From Treponema sp. (lineage in GTDB: Bacteria; Spirochaetota; Spirochaetia; Treponematales; Breznakiellaceae): a stretch of 37,236 nucleotides of DNA. Location: the NCBI GenBank assembly GCA_031278815.1, contig JAITJS010000052.1, positions 1 to 37,236 of the forward strand. Reading direction: 5' to 3'. The notes beneath the pieces are model-generated. The model was given only the letters and a program-made list of their open reading frames with translations. It was not told where the DNA came from and ran no database searches. This document shows, piece after piece, positions 17,642-27,019 of this stretch; position 1 is the first letter of the stretch; every line of letters begins with the position of its first letter. The position numbers were made by a program, and so were the translations under genes.

Positions 17642-18916
17642 ATGGAATACTTTACTGAACAAGCTTTAACCTATACTGAATGTCTTAATAAGATCCGTAT
17701 GAAGTACGGAGAGCGCTTTTCCATATTAAACCATAAGAGCATTCGCTTGGGAGGATTTTTAGGGTTATTCGCCAAAGATGGGGTAGAAATCAGTGGCTTT
17801 ACCTCAAACAATGTGGTAAAAAATATTAATCTTGGCAGTACCGAACCGGTAGTTTCCCGCCCTCCCTTGGGGCAGGATCCTGCAGCAGGGGCTCGGAAAT
17901 CGCCCCTAGATTTTGAAGAGGAAAAACGCAAGGTCCTGGATGCGGCGAATACCGCGAATAAAGGGGAAAGCGGCTGGCAGCTCGTCTTGAAAGAGGTCCA
18001 GACCCTCAAGGAACGGATCGATGCAGGCACGGTTGCCCAGGCCTCGGAAGAACATCCTACCCTCAGCCGTATTGGAGATGTCCTAGGGTACAATGATTTT
18101 TCCCCCCGTTTTAGCCAAATGATCCTGGAACGGATTAAAAAGGAATTTTCTCTGGATGCCCTCAATGATTATAAAGCGGTGCAGGACAAGGTCATCCAGT
18201 GGATTGGTGAAAATATCATCATCCATAAAGAGGAAAAGTTTCAACGGCTACCTCGTATCATGGTCCTGGTAGGACCTACCGGAGTGGGTAAGACCACGAC
18301 CATTGCAAAGTTAGCGGCCATTTTTGGGATTGGGAATACGGACCGGCGTCCGCTCTCGGTGCGGATGATCACCATTGATGCTTTCCGGATCGGCGCTAAA
18401 GAACAGCTCGAAAAGTACGGTAATATCATGGATCTTCCGGTGTCCTATGTGGAGGATTATGATGATCTTAAGAAAACCATCGCCCAATACTCGGAAGGAG
18501 TGGATCTCATCCTGGTAGATACCATCGGGAAGAGTCCCCGGGATGCTGTTCAGTTGGGAAAGATGAAGCAGATGCTGGATGCCTGTGGGACTCAAGCGGA
18601 GTTGTATCTGGCGGTAGCAGCGACCACCAAATCCAGCGATCTCAAGGAGATCATCCGGCAGTTTGAGCCTTTCAATTACCGGTCGGTGATCATCACCAAA
18701 CTGGACGAGACCATACGGATGGGTAATGTGATAAGCGTACTTTCGGACATGGGAAAATCCGTTTCTTATATTACCGATGGGCAGAAAGTGCCCAGCAATA
18801 TACAGAAGGCTACGGTGGTTCGTTTTCTTATCAATCTTGAGGGTTTCCAGATCAATAGAGCAAAAATCGAGCGACTTTTCCCGGTTGATGAATCTGAACA
18901 AATTCAATGGAGATAG
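17642..18916 (+). CDS. flhF: Flagellar placement GTPase FlhF
   Basis: A 424-residue SRP-type GTPase. The N-terminal 130 residues are a variable, basic/linker domain; the NG domain starts near 150 with P-loop GPTGVGKTT at 211-219, then DTIGKSPRD (G3) and TKLDE (G4). FlhF marks the pole where flagella are built. AAGGAG precedes ATG 17642 by about 10 nt. flhG follows after 4 bp, so the pair is likely co-translated. Confidence 0.94.
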   Translation: MEYFTEQALTYTECLNKIRMKYGERFSILNHKSIRLGGFLGLFAKDGVEISGFTSNNVVKNINLGSTEPVVSRPPLGQDPAAGARKSPLDFEEEKRKVLDAANTANKGESGWQLVLKEVQTLKERIDAGTVAQASEEHPTLSRIGDVLGYNDFSPRFSQMILERIKKEFSLDALNDYKAVQDKVIQWIGENIIIHKEEKFQRLPRIMVLVGPTGVGKTTTIAKLAAIFGIGNTDRRPLSVRMITIDAFRIGAKEQLEKYGNIMDLPVSYVEDYDDLKKTIAQYSEGVDLILVDTIGKSPRDAVQLGKMKQMLDACGTQAELYLAVAATTKSSDLKEIIRQFEPFNYRSVIITKLDETIRMGNVISVLSDMGKSVSYITDGQKVPSNIQKATVVRFLINLEGFQINRAKIERLFPVDESEQIQWR

Positions 18917-18920
18917 TAGT

Positions 18921-19817
18921 ATGGTGGAAGATCAGGCTGAAAAACTACGGGAAATCATGCGTAAAAAAAATGACTTCCAGGAGAAACCCAAATCAATCAA
19001 GTCTCCGGAAGCCAAAAGAACCCGGATTATTACCGTTACCAGCGGCAAGGGAGGGGTGGGAAAAACCAGTATATCCGTCAATATGGCCTTAGCCTATGCT
19101 CGGCTGGGGAAGAAAGTGGTGGTTATGGATGCGGATTTGGGTCTTGCCAATGTCAATGTCATGCTCAATACTATTCCTAAGTTTAATCTGTACCATGTGA
19201 TGCGTAAGCAGAAAAGCATGAAGGAAATCCTGTGGGAAACCGATTATGGCATTTCCATTGTTGCCGGGGCTTCAGGGCTTTCCAAGATCGCCAACCTTAC
19301 CGAAGATGAGCGGCAGTATTTCATCAATGAATTGGATTCCCTTTCTGAGGCGGATATTATTATTATTGATACCAGCGCCGGGGTTTCCAGTAACGTGCTG
19401 GATTTTATCGCTGCTGCGGACGATGCGGTGATCATCGCGACTCCCGAGCCCACCGCCATTACCGATGCCTATGGGATCACTAAGATCATCGCCACCGAAT
19501 ATGAAAGCCTTACCATGGGGCTTAAGTTGGTGGTGAACCGGGTAAAAAGTGTGGCGGAGGCAAAGAAAGTGGCCGACCGGATGACCCATATTGCCGGCCA
19601 ATTTTTAAACATTCGGATTGATTATTTAGGGTTTATCTACGATGATGCCATGGTTTCCCAGGCAGTACTTAGGCAGAAGCCCTTCATGGCGCTGGACGCT
19701 AAGTGTAAGGCCTCGCTCTGTGTTCAGCATATTGCAGAACGCATGGAAAAGCATGAGACCCGGAGCCAGAACGACGGTTTTGCCGCGATGATTCGGCGGC
19801 TTTTTGGGCGGGCCTAG
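18921..19817 (+). CDS. flhG: Flagellar number regulator FlhG (MinD-like ATPase)
   Basis: A 298-residue MinD/ParA-type ATPase. The N-terminus carries DQAEKLR (residues 4-10), matching the DQAxxLR activator helix that stimulates FlhF. The deviant Walker [11 protein letters not shown] is at 41-50 and [14 protein letters not shown] follows near 70. FlhG limits the number of flagella. ATG 18921 is chosen over upstream in-frame codons because GGAGA (18909-18913) fits it and the extra upstream residues would overlap flhF. Confidence 0.93.
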   Translation: MVEDQAEKLREIMRKKNDFQEKPKSIKSPEAKRTRIITVTSGKGGVGKTSISVNMALAYARLGKKVVVMDADLGLANVNVMLNTIPKFNLYHVMRKQKSMKEILWETDYGISIVAGASGLSKIANLTEDERQYFINELDSLSEADIIIIDTSAGVSSNVLDFIAAADDAVIIATPEPTAITDAYGITKIIATEYESLTMGLKLVVNRVKSVAEAKKVADRMTHIAGQFLNIRIDYLGFIYDDAMVSQAVLRQKPFMALDAKCKASLCVQHIAERMEKHETRSQNDGFAAMIRRLFGRA

Positions 19818-19873
19818 GAGCATGGGGGAATCTGGGATCCTCGAAATTGCAATAAATAAGGTGGATTACCAAG

Positions 19874-20512
19874 GTGCTTGAGGAAAAAAAGATAAAAGTA
19901 AATGGTATTGCCGGTGTGGTCGGCTTTGTACTGTCCTTTATCGTGGGGATCATCAGCGGTGGTAATTTGCTTATAGTGCTTTTGCGGGCGCTTATTTTTG
20001 GGGTACTCTTTTTTGTCTTTATGGAGATTTTCCAGCGGCTTATCAGTACCTTTCTACCGGAACTGCTTAACCCCGATGCGGATGTATCATCCGTAGCCGG
20101 CGAAGTCCCGGGTTCTAGGGTAGATATTTCCGTGGAAGATAAAAAAGGTGATTTATTCGATGTTTCCGGAGCCCTTGAGCAGAATGACCTAGCCAGTAGG
20201 GGTGAGTCTTTCGCAGATGACGTAGAAGCTCTGGATCAGAACCACAAAAAAGACTATACTCAACAAAAAGAGGTAGAAGCAGATCCTACGAGTTTTGTAC
20301 CCTCCGCACCTTGGTCCAAAGATCAGGTGCAAGGGATGGATGGAGCAGTTGGAAGGGATCCTTGGTTCTCGACCGATGCTGCTATTCCGGGAAACCTTCC
20401 GCGGGTAGCTTTGAGCACAGGGCAGAATAATAGTAACGTGCAAAGCACGGGAAAAAATCTGGATCCCAAAAAAATGGCATCCGCTATACAGACCATATTA
20501 AAACAAGAATAA
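19874..20512 (+). CDS. Membrane protein of fla operon, unknown function
   Basis: A 212-residue protein starting at GTG 19874 (AAGGTGG upstream). Two adjacent hydrophobic segments (about 12-32 and 36-60, the second LRALIFGVLFFVFMEIF) are followed by a polar, disordered acidic tail of about 150 residues ending KMASAIQTILKQE. It sits between flhG and fliA, where treponemes carry an uncharacterised conserved membrane protein. I do not recognise a domain. A role in flagellar assembly or in holding FliA or an anti-sigma activity at the membrane is only a guess from position. Confidence 0.8.
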   Translation: MLEEKKIKVNGIAGVVGFVLSFIVGIISGGNLLIVLLRALIFGVLFFVFMEIFQRLISTFLPELLNPDADVSSVAGEVPGSRVDISVEDKKGDLFDVSGALEQNDLASRGESFADDVEALDQNHKKDYTQQKEVEADPTSFVPSAPWSKDQVQGMDGAVGRDPWFSTDAAIPGNLPRVALSTGQNNSNVQSTGKNLDPKKMASAIQTILKQE

Positions 20513-20523
20513 GGGGATAGGCT

Positions 20524-21312
20524 ATGGGGAATGTCCCCCTGGAACAAAAAAGAGAAGATGAGCTTTGGGTGGAATACCATCGAAACCGGGATTTGAAGAT
20601 TCGGGAACATTTTATTAAACAATACGCTCCTTTGGTGAAATATGTGGCCGGTAAAGTGGCGATTGGTATGCCCCATAATGTGGAATTCGATGACCTGGTA
20701 GGCTATGGAACATTTGGTCTCTTGGATGCTATCGATAAATTTGATCCGGATAAGGGGGTTAAATTTAAAACCTATGCGGTAACCCGTATCCGAGGGGCTA
20801 TCTTTGATGAACTCCGTTCCATTGATTGGGTCCCCCGATCAGTACGGCAGAAAACCCGGGAAGTAGAGGATGCCATAGGATCCTTGGAGGCCCAACTGGG
20901 CAGAATCGCTACGGATCAAGAGATTGCCGGGTCTTTGGGTATGGACGAAGGGGAATATCTCAAGACCATGATGAAGATATCCGGTACGTCGATCCTTTCC
21001 CTGAACGATGTGTGGTTCTCAGGGGATGAAAACGATAAAGTTTCTATTGGGGATAGCATTGAGGCTCCTATCAGCCTCAATCCTGATGTGATTGTCGAAA
21101 AAGATGAGATCCGCCGGGTCATTGTAGAGCATATCAATGAATTGCCGGACAAGGAAAAGAAAATTTTAGTCTTGTATTACTATGAAGATCTCACCTTAAA
21201 AGAGATAGGCCAGGTGTTGGAAGTAACCGAATCCCGGGTATCTCAATTGCATACCAAAGCGATCCTGAGGCTCAGGTCAAAATTAACGAATATTCGTAAA
21301 GGTATTATCTAG
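20524..21312 (+). CDS. fliA: RNA polymerase sigma factor FliA (sigma-28/WhiG)
   Basis: A 262-residue sigma-70 family group 3 factor: region 2 (about 25-95, [19 protein letters not shown] and [14 protein letters not shown]), region 3 (about 100-170) and region 4 HTH (about 205-255, [19 protein letters not shown]). It directs transcription of late flagellar genes. Located 12 bp after the membrane protein gene; a sigma-28-like site lies before flbB, making positive autoregulation plausible. No flgM is visible in the window. Confidence 0.95.
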   Translation: MGNVPLEQKREDELWVEYHRNRDLKIREHFIKQYAPLVKYVAGKVAIGMPHNVEFDDLVGYGTFGLLDAIDKFDPDKGVKFKTYAVTRIRGAIFDELRSIDWVPRSVRQKTREVEDAIGSLEAQLGRIATDQEIAGSLGMDEGEYLKTMMKISGTSILSLNDVWFSGDENDKVSIGDSIEAPISLNPDVIVEKDEIRRVIVEHINELPDKEKKILVLYYYEDLTLKEIGQVLEVTESRVSQLHTKAILRLRSKLTNIRKGII

Positions 21313-21368
21313 GGGGAACCGCTTTTTCGGGAGCCGGTTTCGTTGAAACGGGAGGGAAAGGAGAGCGA

Positions 21369-23333
21369 ATGGTCGATTTTGTGCAGCTTCAATCTATTAT
21401 GAAGCAGCGTTTGACCCAGGATAGGTCCATACGTACGGTTGATACCGAAGGGCCTACCTTGGAAGTGGCGATTGCGGAAGCCGCTACCTTACTCAACCTT
21501 CCGGTTAAACGGATTGCTTATGAAATTACCGAAAAAGGGTTTTCCGGTTTTTTAGGGGTCGGTAAAAAAAAATGGAAAATCCGGGCCTACCCGCGGTTAG
21601 TCACCAAGCAAGATGTGGTATCAGCATCAGTTTCAGCAGACGCTGGTACGGAAACTGCGGCTCCGGTGATGGTGAATAAAGATGGAGATGTTTTTGTCCA
21701 CCTGGACGATGACGGGGCAAACCTTAAGGTGGTAGCTCCGGTGATGGAAGGGAAACGGGTAACTAAAGGAGAAGCTATGCGAGCTCTCACCGCCCGGGGA
21801 GTCATTGATATTGACGAGAGCTTGGTTGCTACCGTGGTTAATGAGGCGGAAGGTATATATGTGCGGGTCGGTAGTTTCAATCGTAAATACACCAACGATA
21901 GTATGGTTTCAGTAAGCATTACCGATCAGGATATGAAAGCCTCTATTACGTTGATGCCTCCAGGTCCGGGGGGGATTGATCTATCTCTTGAGACGGTTAT
22001 CAGTGTTTTGAAGGATAATCGGGTGGTCTATGGCATTAAAGAAGAGTTTTTACGGGAGTTTTTGGACCGTCCAAGCTATCGAGTGCCGGTGCTAGTGGCT
22101 GAAGGCAGTCCAGCAGTGAACGGTAAAGATGCCTACATAGAGTACTTTTTTAAGACTACTCAGAAACGGGCGCCGATCCATGAGGAAGCTGATGGAAAAG
22201 TCGATTTCAGAAATATTAGTACGATCCAGAATGTGATCAAAGACCAACCCCTAGCAAAAAAGATCCCCCCGGAAGAAGGGACCGTGGGTAGAACCGTGGT
22301 GGGGGGATACCTCCCAGCTAAACCGGGCAATGATATTGAGATTCCCCTGGGGACTAATGTCCATCTCGGTGAAGATCGGACCACGATTATTTCAGATATC
22401 AATGGTCAGGTCATGCTGGCATCCGGGACGATCAATGTGGAACCGATATACACGGTCCCGGGTAATGTGAATCTTAAAACCGGCAATATTATTTTCTTAG
22501 GTACCGTGATTGTAACCGGTAATGTGGAGGACGGCTTTTCCGTCAAAGCCCAGGGGAATATCGAAGTTAAAGGATCCGTTGAAATGGCGGATCTGGAAGC
22601 GGAAGGGGATATTATCGTCCAAAAGGGTATTACCGGGCGCAATACTGGTACGGTCAAAGCCGGGAAATCCGTGTACGCCCGGTTCATCGAAAACGCGGTG
22701 ATCGAAGCGGGGAACATGGTGATTGTGTCCGACGGCATCATCAATTCCCGGGTGGATGCGCTTAAGCGGATAGTCTGTAGGGGTAAACGGGCCACCATTG
22801 TTGGGGGACACCTGCGGGCTACTGAAGAGATTAACGCCAAGGTCATCGGCAGCGCTGCCAGCGGTACGGAAACCATCTGTGAAGTCGGTGTTGATCCCAA
22901 GAGTAAGAAACAACTCGATATCCTTATTGCGAATAAGGCAACCCGGGAAAAAGAAATTGAGCAACTGAAACTTGATTTCCAGACCCTAAACAATATTTTA
23001 CAACAACGTAAATCCCTTCCTCCTGATAAAGAGTTCCAAATGCAGGAACTCATGGAACGACACCGGATCCTCTTGGTTGAAATAAAGGAAATAGATGAAA
23101 ATGTCGCTAAAATACAAGAATTGATTAATTGCGTCAAGATCCGGGGACGGGTCTCTGCATCAGAGAAGATACTTCCGGGGGTTAAAATCGTAATCCGGGA
23201 TGTGGTGGAAAGTGTAAAAAATGAATATCGGGCGACTACCTTTATTCTTGAAAATGATCTCATACGGGTGACTAAATATGAAGAACCCGATGTAGAGGCA
23301 AAGCGTGGTCCTGATGGCTATACAACCAATTGA
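21369..23333 (+). CDS. Jag-N / FapA (DUF342) protein
   Basis: A 654-residue protein. Residues 1-75 (AEAATLLNLPVKRIAYEITE, GFSGFLGVGKKKW) are a Jag-N domain as found in Jag/KhpB RNA-binding proteins. The rest is the FapA (DUF342) family: an alpha/beta part, a beta-helix (about 360-500, with repeated GNVEDGFSVKAQGNIEVKG-like turns) and a C-terminal coiled coil (KQLDILIANKATREKEIEQL onward). FapA-like proteins occur by flagellar and cell-wall genes but the mechanism is unclear. Starts after GGAAAGGAGAG at ATG 21369, and its 3' end overlaps the next gene. Confidence 0.85.
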   Translation: MVDFVQLQSIMKQRLTQDRSIRTVDTEGPTLEVAIAEAATLLNLPVKRIAYEITEKGFSGFLGVGKKKWKIRAYPRLVTKQDVVSASVSADAGTETAAPVMVNKDGDVFVHLDDDGANLKVVAPVMEGKRVTKGEAMRALTARGVIDIDESLVATVVNEAEGIYVRVGSFNRKYTNDSMVSVSITDQDMKASITLMPPGPGGIDLSLETVISVLKDNRVVYGIKEEFLREFLDRPSYRVPVLVAEGSPAVNGKDAYIEYFFKTTQKRAPIHEEADGKVDFRNISTIQNVIKDQPLAKKIPPEEGTVGRTVVGGYLPAKPGNDIEIPLGTNVHLGEDRTTIISDINGQVMLASGTINVEPIYTVPGNVNLKTGNIIFLGTVIVTGNVEDGFSVKAQGNIEVKGSVEMADLEAEGDIIVQKGITGRNTGTVKAGKSVYARFIENAVIEAGNMVIVSDGIINSRVDALKRIVCRGKRATIVGGHLRATEEINAKVIGSAASGTETICEVGVDPKSKKQLDILIANKATREKEIEQLKLDFQTLNNILQQRKSLPPDKEFQMQELMERHRILLVEIKEIDENVAKIQELINCVKIRGRVSASEKILPGVKIVIRDVVESVKNEYRATTFILENDLIRVTKYEEPDVEAKRGPDGYTTN

Positions 23334-23652
23334 TCTCCAGACCATGTTCACCCAACTGGATAAGGTGGGTAAAATTCAGGCATCCCAAAAAGAGGGTTTC
23401 GCTATTCAACAAGCCTTGCAGAGGATTGAAACCCAGAAAAAGGTGGAAGAGCATATCCAATCGGTAAATGAAACCCAGAATACCGGAGAAGGGGCTGAAG
23501 GAGTGCAGGAGCGCAAACCTCGCCAACAACCTGAAGAGGACGCAACCGGCCATGAGGAAACCGGAGGAGAGGCAGAAAAGGACCGCATTACAGACCAAGT
23601 TTCCATCATACGAGATCCGACTTTAGGAAAAAACATCGATCTAAATGGGTAG
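23305..23652 (+). CDS. Small conserved-type protein overlapping fapA, unknown function
   Basis: A 115-residue polar, probably soluble protein starting at GTG 23305 with GAGG at 23295-23298. It overlaps the 3' end of the FapA gene by 29 bp, implying translational coupling. Composition is rich in Gln, Glu and Gly (AIQQALQRIETQKKVEEHI forms a likely helix); the C-terminus ends IIRDPTLGKNIDLNG. ATG 23314 is the alternative start. I recognise no domain; position suggests a treponemal fla-operon accessory protein. Confidence 0.7.
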   Translation: MVLMAIQPIDLQTMFTQLDKVGKIQASQKEGFAIQQALQRIETQKKVEEHIQSVNETQNTGEGAEGVQERKPRQQPEEDATGHEETGGEAEKDRITDQVSIIRDPTLGKNIDLNG

Positions 23653-23653
23653 G

Positions 23654-23662
23654 CCCCCCCCC
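23654..23662 (+). repeat. C9 homopolymer before 23688 gene
   Basis: Nine C just after a stop codon and 25 bp before ATG 23688. A length change would not alter protein sequence but could alter the leader structure or spacing to the ribosome site. Confidence 0.6.
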
Positions 23663-23687
23663 TTATTCTGGAGGTCAAGGTGGTTGT

Positions 23688-24374
23688 ATGAATATATCCA
23701 TGGTTCTTTCTGTATTGACCCTTATGGCATGTGTTTTTTTCTTTATATATTGTAGAGCTTATCTACGGTACCGGACAGGATCAGAACGAATTTTAGCGGA
23801 ATTTCGAGAAGAGGTGTATAAACTGATCGCCGAAATTGATGCAGCCACCGATAAGGATGCGCTTTTGGTGGAAGAACGGATAAAAACCCTCCGCTCTATT
23901 TTAGAAGAGGTAGATAAGCGTATCAGTGTCCACCTCCGGGAAGTGGACCGGCGGCTCGTCCAGGAAGAAGTCTATACGGAATTAGGCAGAAAGCGCGGCC
24001 TGACCAGCCCTTTTTCTGCGGTTATTCAGCCTTTTCCCAAGGCATGCGATCTTTTTTCAAGCTCTTCTGCTAAAACCGGCGCGGAAGGGGATTCCCAAAA
24101 ATCCGAGGCTGTAGAAACAGAACTCCCTGCTGCCACCAGCGCGGTGGTGGGCTTCACCCCCCCCCCTGATAGTAGGTCAATCCCCCTGAAACGGGAACCC
24201 GTAGGGCCCCATATCGTGCGGGCGCAACGGGAAATAGCGCCGAAACCCCTTCCTTTCGCGGAACAGGTTGCGGAATTATCCAAGGCTGGTCTTTCAGCCA
24301 GTCTGATTGCCGCACGACTAGGAGTCAGTATATCCGAAGTAGAACTGGCCATCGCTATTTCCGATCGATCATAG
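23688..24374 (+). CDS. Membrane-anchored coiled-coil protein with C-terminal HTH-like segment
   Basis: A 228-residue protein. Residues 4-24 are a transmembrane helix, then an acidic/basic coiled coil (about 30-100, LIAEIDAATDKDALLVEERI) and a disordered Pro/Ser-rich linker. The last 30 residues (LSKAGLSASLIAARLGVSIS) look like a helix-turn-helix, as in SwrB-type proteins next to flagellar genes in Bacillus. The linker is encoded through a C10 tract. Its stop overlaps the convergent pyrH stop by 6 bp. Function unknown; likely a regulator or scaffold of the flagellar operon. Confidence 0.72.
   Translation: MNISMVLSVLTLMACVFFFIYCRAYLRYRTGSERILAEFREEVYKLIAEIDAATDKDALLVEERIKTLRSILEEVDKRISVHLREVDRRLVQEEVYTELGRKRGLTSPFSAVIQPFPKACDLFSSSSAKTGAEGDSQKSEAVETELPAATSAVVGFTPPPDSRSIPLKREPVGPHIVRAQREIAPKPLPFAEQVAELSKAGLSASLIAARLGVSISEVELAIAISDRS
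24157..24166 (+). repeat. C10 homopolymer inside the 23688 coding region
   Basis: Ten C encode the end of FTPPP. Loss of one C gives stop after about seven more codons, gain of one gives an immediate TGA. Either change removes about 70 C-terminal residues, including the HTH-like segment. Confidence 0.75.
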
Positions 24375-25058
24375 CGGTCCTATGGTGGTGCCAATAAAGG
24401 GTTCTCCATGCAGGATTTTGTGTAAGTTCTCCAGATTACGCCCTGAAGCGCAGATCACGGAAAGGTGAATCTGTGCTGCATATCGGCTGGCAATGGGATC
24501 AAAGGGAACATGCTTCCCCGGAACCCACACATCCCCCACGAGGGCGCGAAAGTCCGCCCAACTTATGGTATCTATGGGTTTTGCCTCGGTATTGGTGCGG
24601 GGATCACCGGTATAGACCTGTTCAATATTGGACAAATTGATCACCCTATCGGCCTTAAACCGTTCTGCCAGGAGGACCGCATCATAATCAGAAGAAAATC
24701 CTGGTTTCCATCCTGCTGCTACCAGCACCCTGCCCTCAAATGCCCCCTGGGTTGGATCCGTTACCACCGCTTGGGTACACCAAGGCCCCAGGATCCCGCG
24801 AATAAGTTCCGCATTGAGCCGGGTGGCCATGATGCCAATCCAATCGGCCTGTTCAGAGGAAACCTCATTCCCGGATATAGTCCGGTAGGCCTGCTGCCAT
24901 GTCCGGGCAGGTCCACCACCACCGACGACCACAATAAACCGGCGCTGGGGCTCCTCTTCTAAAACCGTCCTGATGAGGGAGACCAAGCCCTGCAAAAAGG
25001 GTTCATCCACCGTATCAGGGGCTACAATAGAACCACCCAAAGAAATAACCGTAATCAT
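24369..25058 (-). CDS. pyrH: UMP kinase, archaeal/spirochete type
   Basis: A 229-residue amino-acid-kinase-fold enzyme: VISLGGSIVAPD at the start, VVVGGGGPARTWQ near 43, and DYDAVLLAERFKADRVINLS. This short form of PyrH phosphorylates UMP to UDP and is the type I associate with archaea and spirochetes. GGAGGAG precedes ATG 25058 by 6 nt. It is last in the minus-strand series and its stop overlaps that of the convergent fla-operon end, leaving no space for a terminator between them. Confidence 0.9.
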   Translation of the reverse strand: MITVISLGGSIVAPDTVDEPFLQGLVSLIRTVLEEEPQRRFIVVVGGGGPARTWQQAYRTISGNEVSSEQADWIGIMATRLNAELIRGILGPWCTQAVVTDPTQGAFEGRVLVAAGWKPGFSSDYDAVLLAERFKADRVINLSNIEQVYTGDPRTNTEAKPIDTISWADFRALVGDVWVPGKHVPFDPIASRYAAQIHLSVICASGRNLENLHKILHGEPFIGTTIGPL

Positions 25059-25366
25059 AGTACACTCCTCCCCGCCAGCGGGTTTAAAGCCCGTAACTGA
25101 CAGTGGTAATTAGTAATCTAAGCGCCCCCGCTTCTTGCTTGCGGTGATTTGGGCACAATTCCGGTGGGTATGGAGGGCCGTATCGGCCCCTCCATAAACA
25201 AAAGCCGAAGGCCCTAAACTGTCCGGCTCGTTCCGAAGGAACGGCCCACCCCGCCCGCTGGTTCTGCTCAGAACCCCCCAATCGTTCTGCTCTGAACAGA
25301 ATTGCTGTAGTTCCAGGCAGCATTAATGAACCTGAAACGCTTATAAACTGAGGTTTTGAACAACCT
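25059..25366. other. Hairpin-rich intergenic region before pyrH
   Basis: A 308-bp gap between the transglutaminase lipoprotein stop and pyrH. It holds four inverted repeats: TATGGAGGGCCG (25169-25180) with CGGCCCCTCCATA (25184-25196); a bulged stem at 25225-25246; GGTTCTG/CAGAACC (25260-25275); and GTTC/GAAC (25284-25297). GTTCTGCTC-N-GAAC appears twice, 23 bp apart. No T-runs follow. A 105-codon frame crosses it but looks like stem-loop translation, not a protein. Confidence 0.6.
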
Positions 25367-27016
25367 CTATTGTACGTACATACCGGTAATGGTAATGTCA
25401 CTCCAAAGGGAGGAATAAGACTCTATGCCTCCTATGGCTTCTTCCCAGAGATTTTGCAGGGCATAATCCCGGTTACGCACCGTGATCCTACCCCGAGGGT
25501 CCATCTGAGAGAGCACCTCCTGCCCTCGGGAAAAGGTGATCCGCTGGTTATCCAGATTGCCGAAATAATAAAGTCCCGGCTCTGGATGGAGATTGAAGTC
25601 CTCAGGAGCAGCCCCGGCCCCAAGGCAAGGATCCACGGGTATCCAGCCGAATCCCTCAATCCAGAATTCCGCCCAGTAATGCCGGCTCGACATACGAGCG
25701 CGGTTTATAAGGAGCCCTGCAACAGGAATAGCCGGTATGGCCACTGCTCTGGCCAGCGCACAGAAGAGGAGTGTCCCAGCATAGGCATCGGCCTGTTTGT
25801 ACGCTAGGGCATCCAGGACGCTGTTATGCAGCGGTGTCCACTGGAGTTCGCTTATAAGCCATTCGTATAATGTGCGGGCTTTTTCATAGGGATTCCGCTC
25901 TCTACCGATGATGGCCTTCGCTACTGCCACGACTTCCGGGTTATCCGAAGGGATGAGCGCGGAAGGAAGGGTATATACCGAGGGAATCGGAGAATCTCCG
26001 GTTTGCCTAAGGGACCGGCTGTTTAGGCTCGTCTCCAGGGTGTACACATCTACCAGGTATGACAGGCTCAGGCGGGCACTGGTATTGGCAGCCATATCGG
26101 TTAATTGAAACAGGGTAGTTCCCTGGTAATGTTCTGCAAAGGGGTCTCGATTCCGGGACAAGAGGGTAATATTCCGCTGAGAAGCAGAGCTAAGCGGACG
26201 GGGAATCCAGAGGTACAGGGTATTCGGGGCCTTTGCTTCTTGTATCTGGATATCCACTGTATAAGCAATGGTATAGCTGCGTTTTTCTTTGAAGGTCTTA
26301 GTTCCCGGTCTACCGGTAATGGTAAAAAAAAACGGCTTTGAACTTCCCCGGGGGGTCCGAACCAGGATATTCCCGCTTACCGCTCCGTCAGGAATCCGCA
26401 GACGAATTTCTCGGTCACTCCAGAACTCATAGCCAAATTCCATTTCAAAGACCTCTACCAGTTCTGGCTCTTGCATTACCTCAGGCGCGGTAGGGGATGG
26501 TACAGCATTCCAGGTGAAAAATACCCCGCTTTTTTCCCGGGAAGCGCCGAAACCACTTCCCTGTATGCTTATGAGGGCACCAATGGAACCGGATTCCGGT
26601 TTTACCCAGTTGATTTGAGGAGCCACGCCGAACACCTGGTTCTGTACTAACTCCGGCATGGCTGCCTGATTTGAAAAGAGCAGCGGGTTACTTTTCTTAC
26701 CGTCCCTATGTACATACACCAGTCCAAAACCTCCCAATGCGGGTATTCTCACGGTAATGCGATCATCCTGCCACGTAAGGTACGAGGAACCAGGAGGGGG
26801 TATGCCTGCGATGGTGATGTAGGATTCATGCTGTGCTGCGCCAAATCCGCTTCCCTCAATGGTAAGGATATCCCCGCTCATCCCGATCCGAGGATCAATC
26901 GAAAGAATAAAGGGAGCATCTTCTTTACAGGCACACAAACACACACAGAACCAGGAAAAAAAGAACACATGCCAGGATCGCTTCAAACCAAAGGGCCTTC
27001 CCATAGGGCTTTTCAT
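25367..27016 (-). CDS. Lipoprotein with IPT/TIG domains and transglutaminase-like domain
   Basis: A 549-residue envelope protein. The N-terminus is basic, then hydrophobic (SWHVFFFSWFCVCLCAC), with a lipobox Cys near residue 30. Two IPT/TIG-type Ig folds follow (about 35-110 and 120-235; DILTIEGSGFG and GALISIQGSGFG), then a beta-rich segment and a transglutaminase-core domain (about 370-480). The likely Cys-His-Asp triad is in TLLFCALARA, SSRHYWAEF and WIPVDPC. It starts 3 bp after the upstream gene in the ECF sigma group, so an envelope response role is probable. Catalysis is inferred from the motifs only. Confidence 0.85.
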   Translation of the reverse strand: MKSPMGRPFGLKRSWHVFFFSWFCVCLCACKEDAPFILSIDPRIGMSGDILTIEGSGFGAAQHESYITIAGIPPPGSSYLTWQDDRITVRIPALGGFGLVYVHRDGKKSNPLLFSNQAAMPELVQNQVFGVAPQINWVKPESGSIGALISIQGSGFGASREKSGVFFTWNAVPSPTAPEVMQEPELVEVFEMEFGYEFWSDREIRLRIPDGAVSGNILVRTPRGSSKPFFFTITGRPGTKTFKEKRSYTIAYTVDIQIQEAKAPNTLYLWIPRPLSSASQRNITLLSRNRDPFAEHYQGTTLFQLTDMAANTSARLSLSYLVDVYTLETSLNSRSLRQTGDSPIPSVYTLPSALIPSDNPEVVAVAKAIIGRERNPYEKARTLYEWLISELQWTPLHNSVLDALAYKQADAYAGTLLFCALARAVAIPAIPVAGLLINRARMSSRHYWAEFWIEGFGWIPVDPCLGAGAAPEDFNLHPEPGLYYFGNLDNQRITFSRGQEVLSQMDPRGRITVRNRDYALQNLWEEAIGGIESYSSLWSDITITGMYVQ

Positions 27017-27019
27017 GGG

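Noticed and set aside
22406-23263. 285-codon antisense frame in fapA
   Set aside because: Shadow of the Jag-N/FapA gene with Ser/Ile-rich unlikely protein.
25084-25401. 105-codon minus-strand frame
   Set aside because: Made of hairpin sequence and overlaps the transglutaminase gene end.
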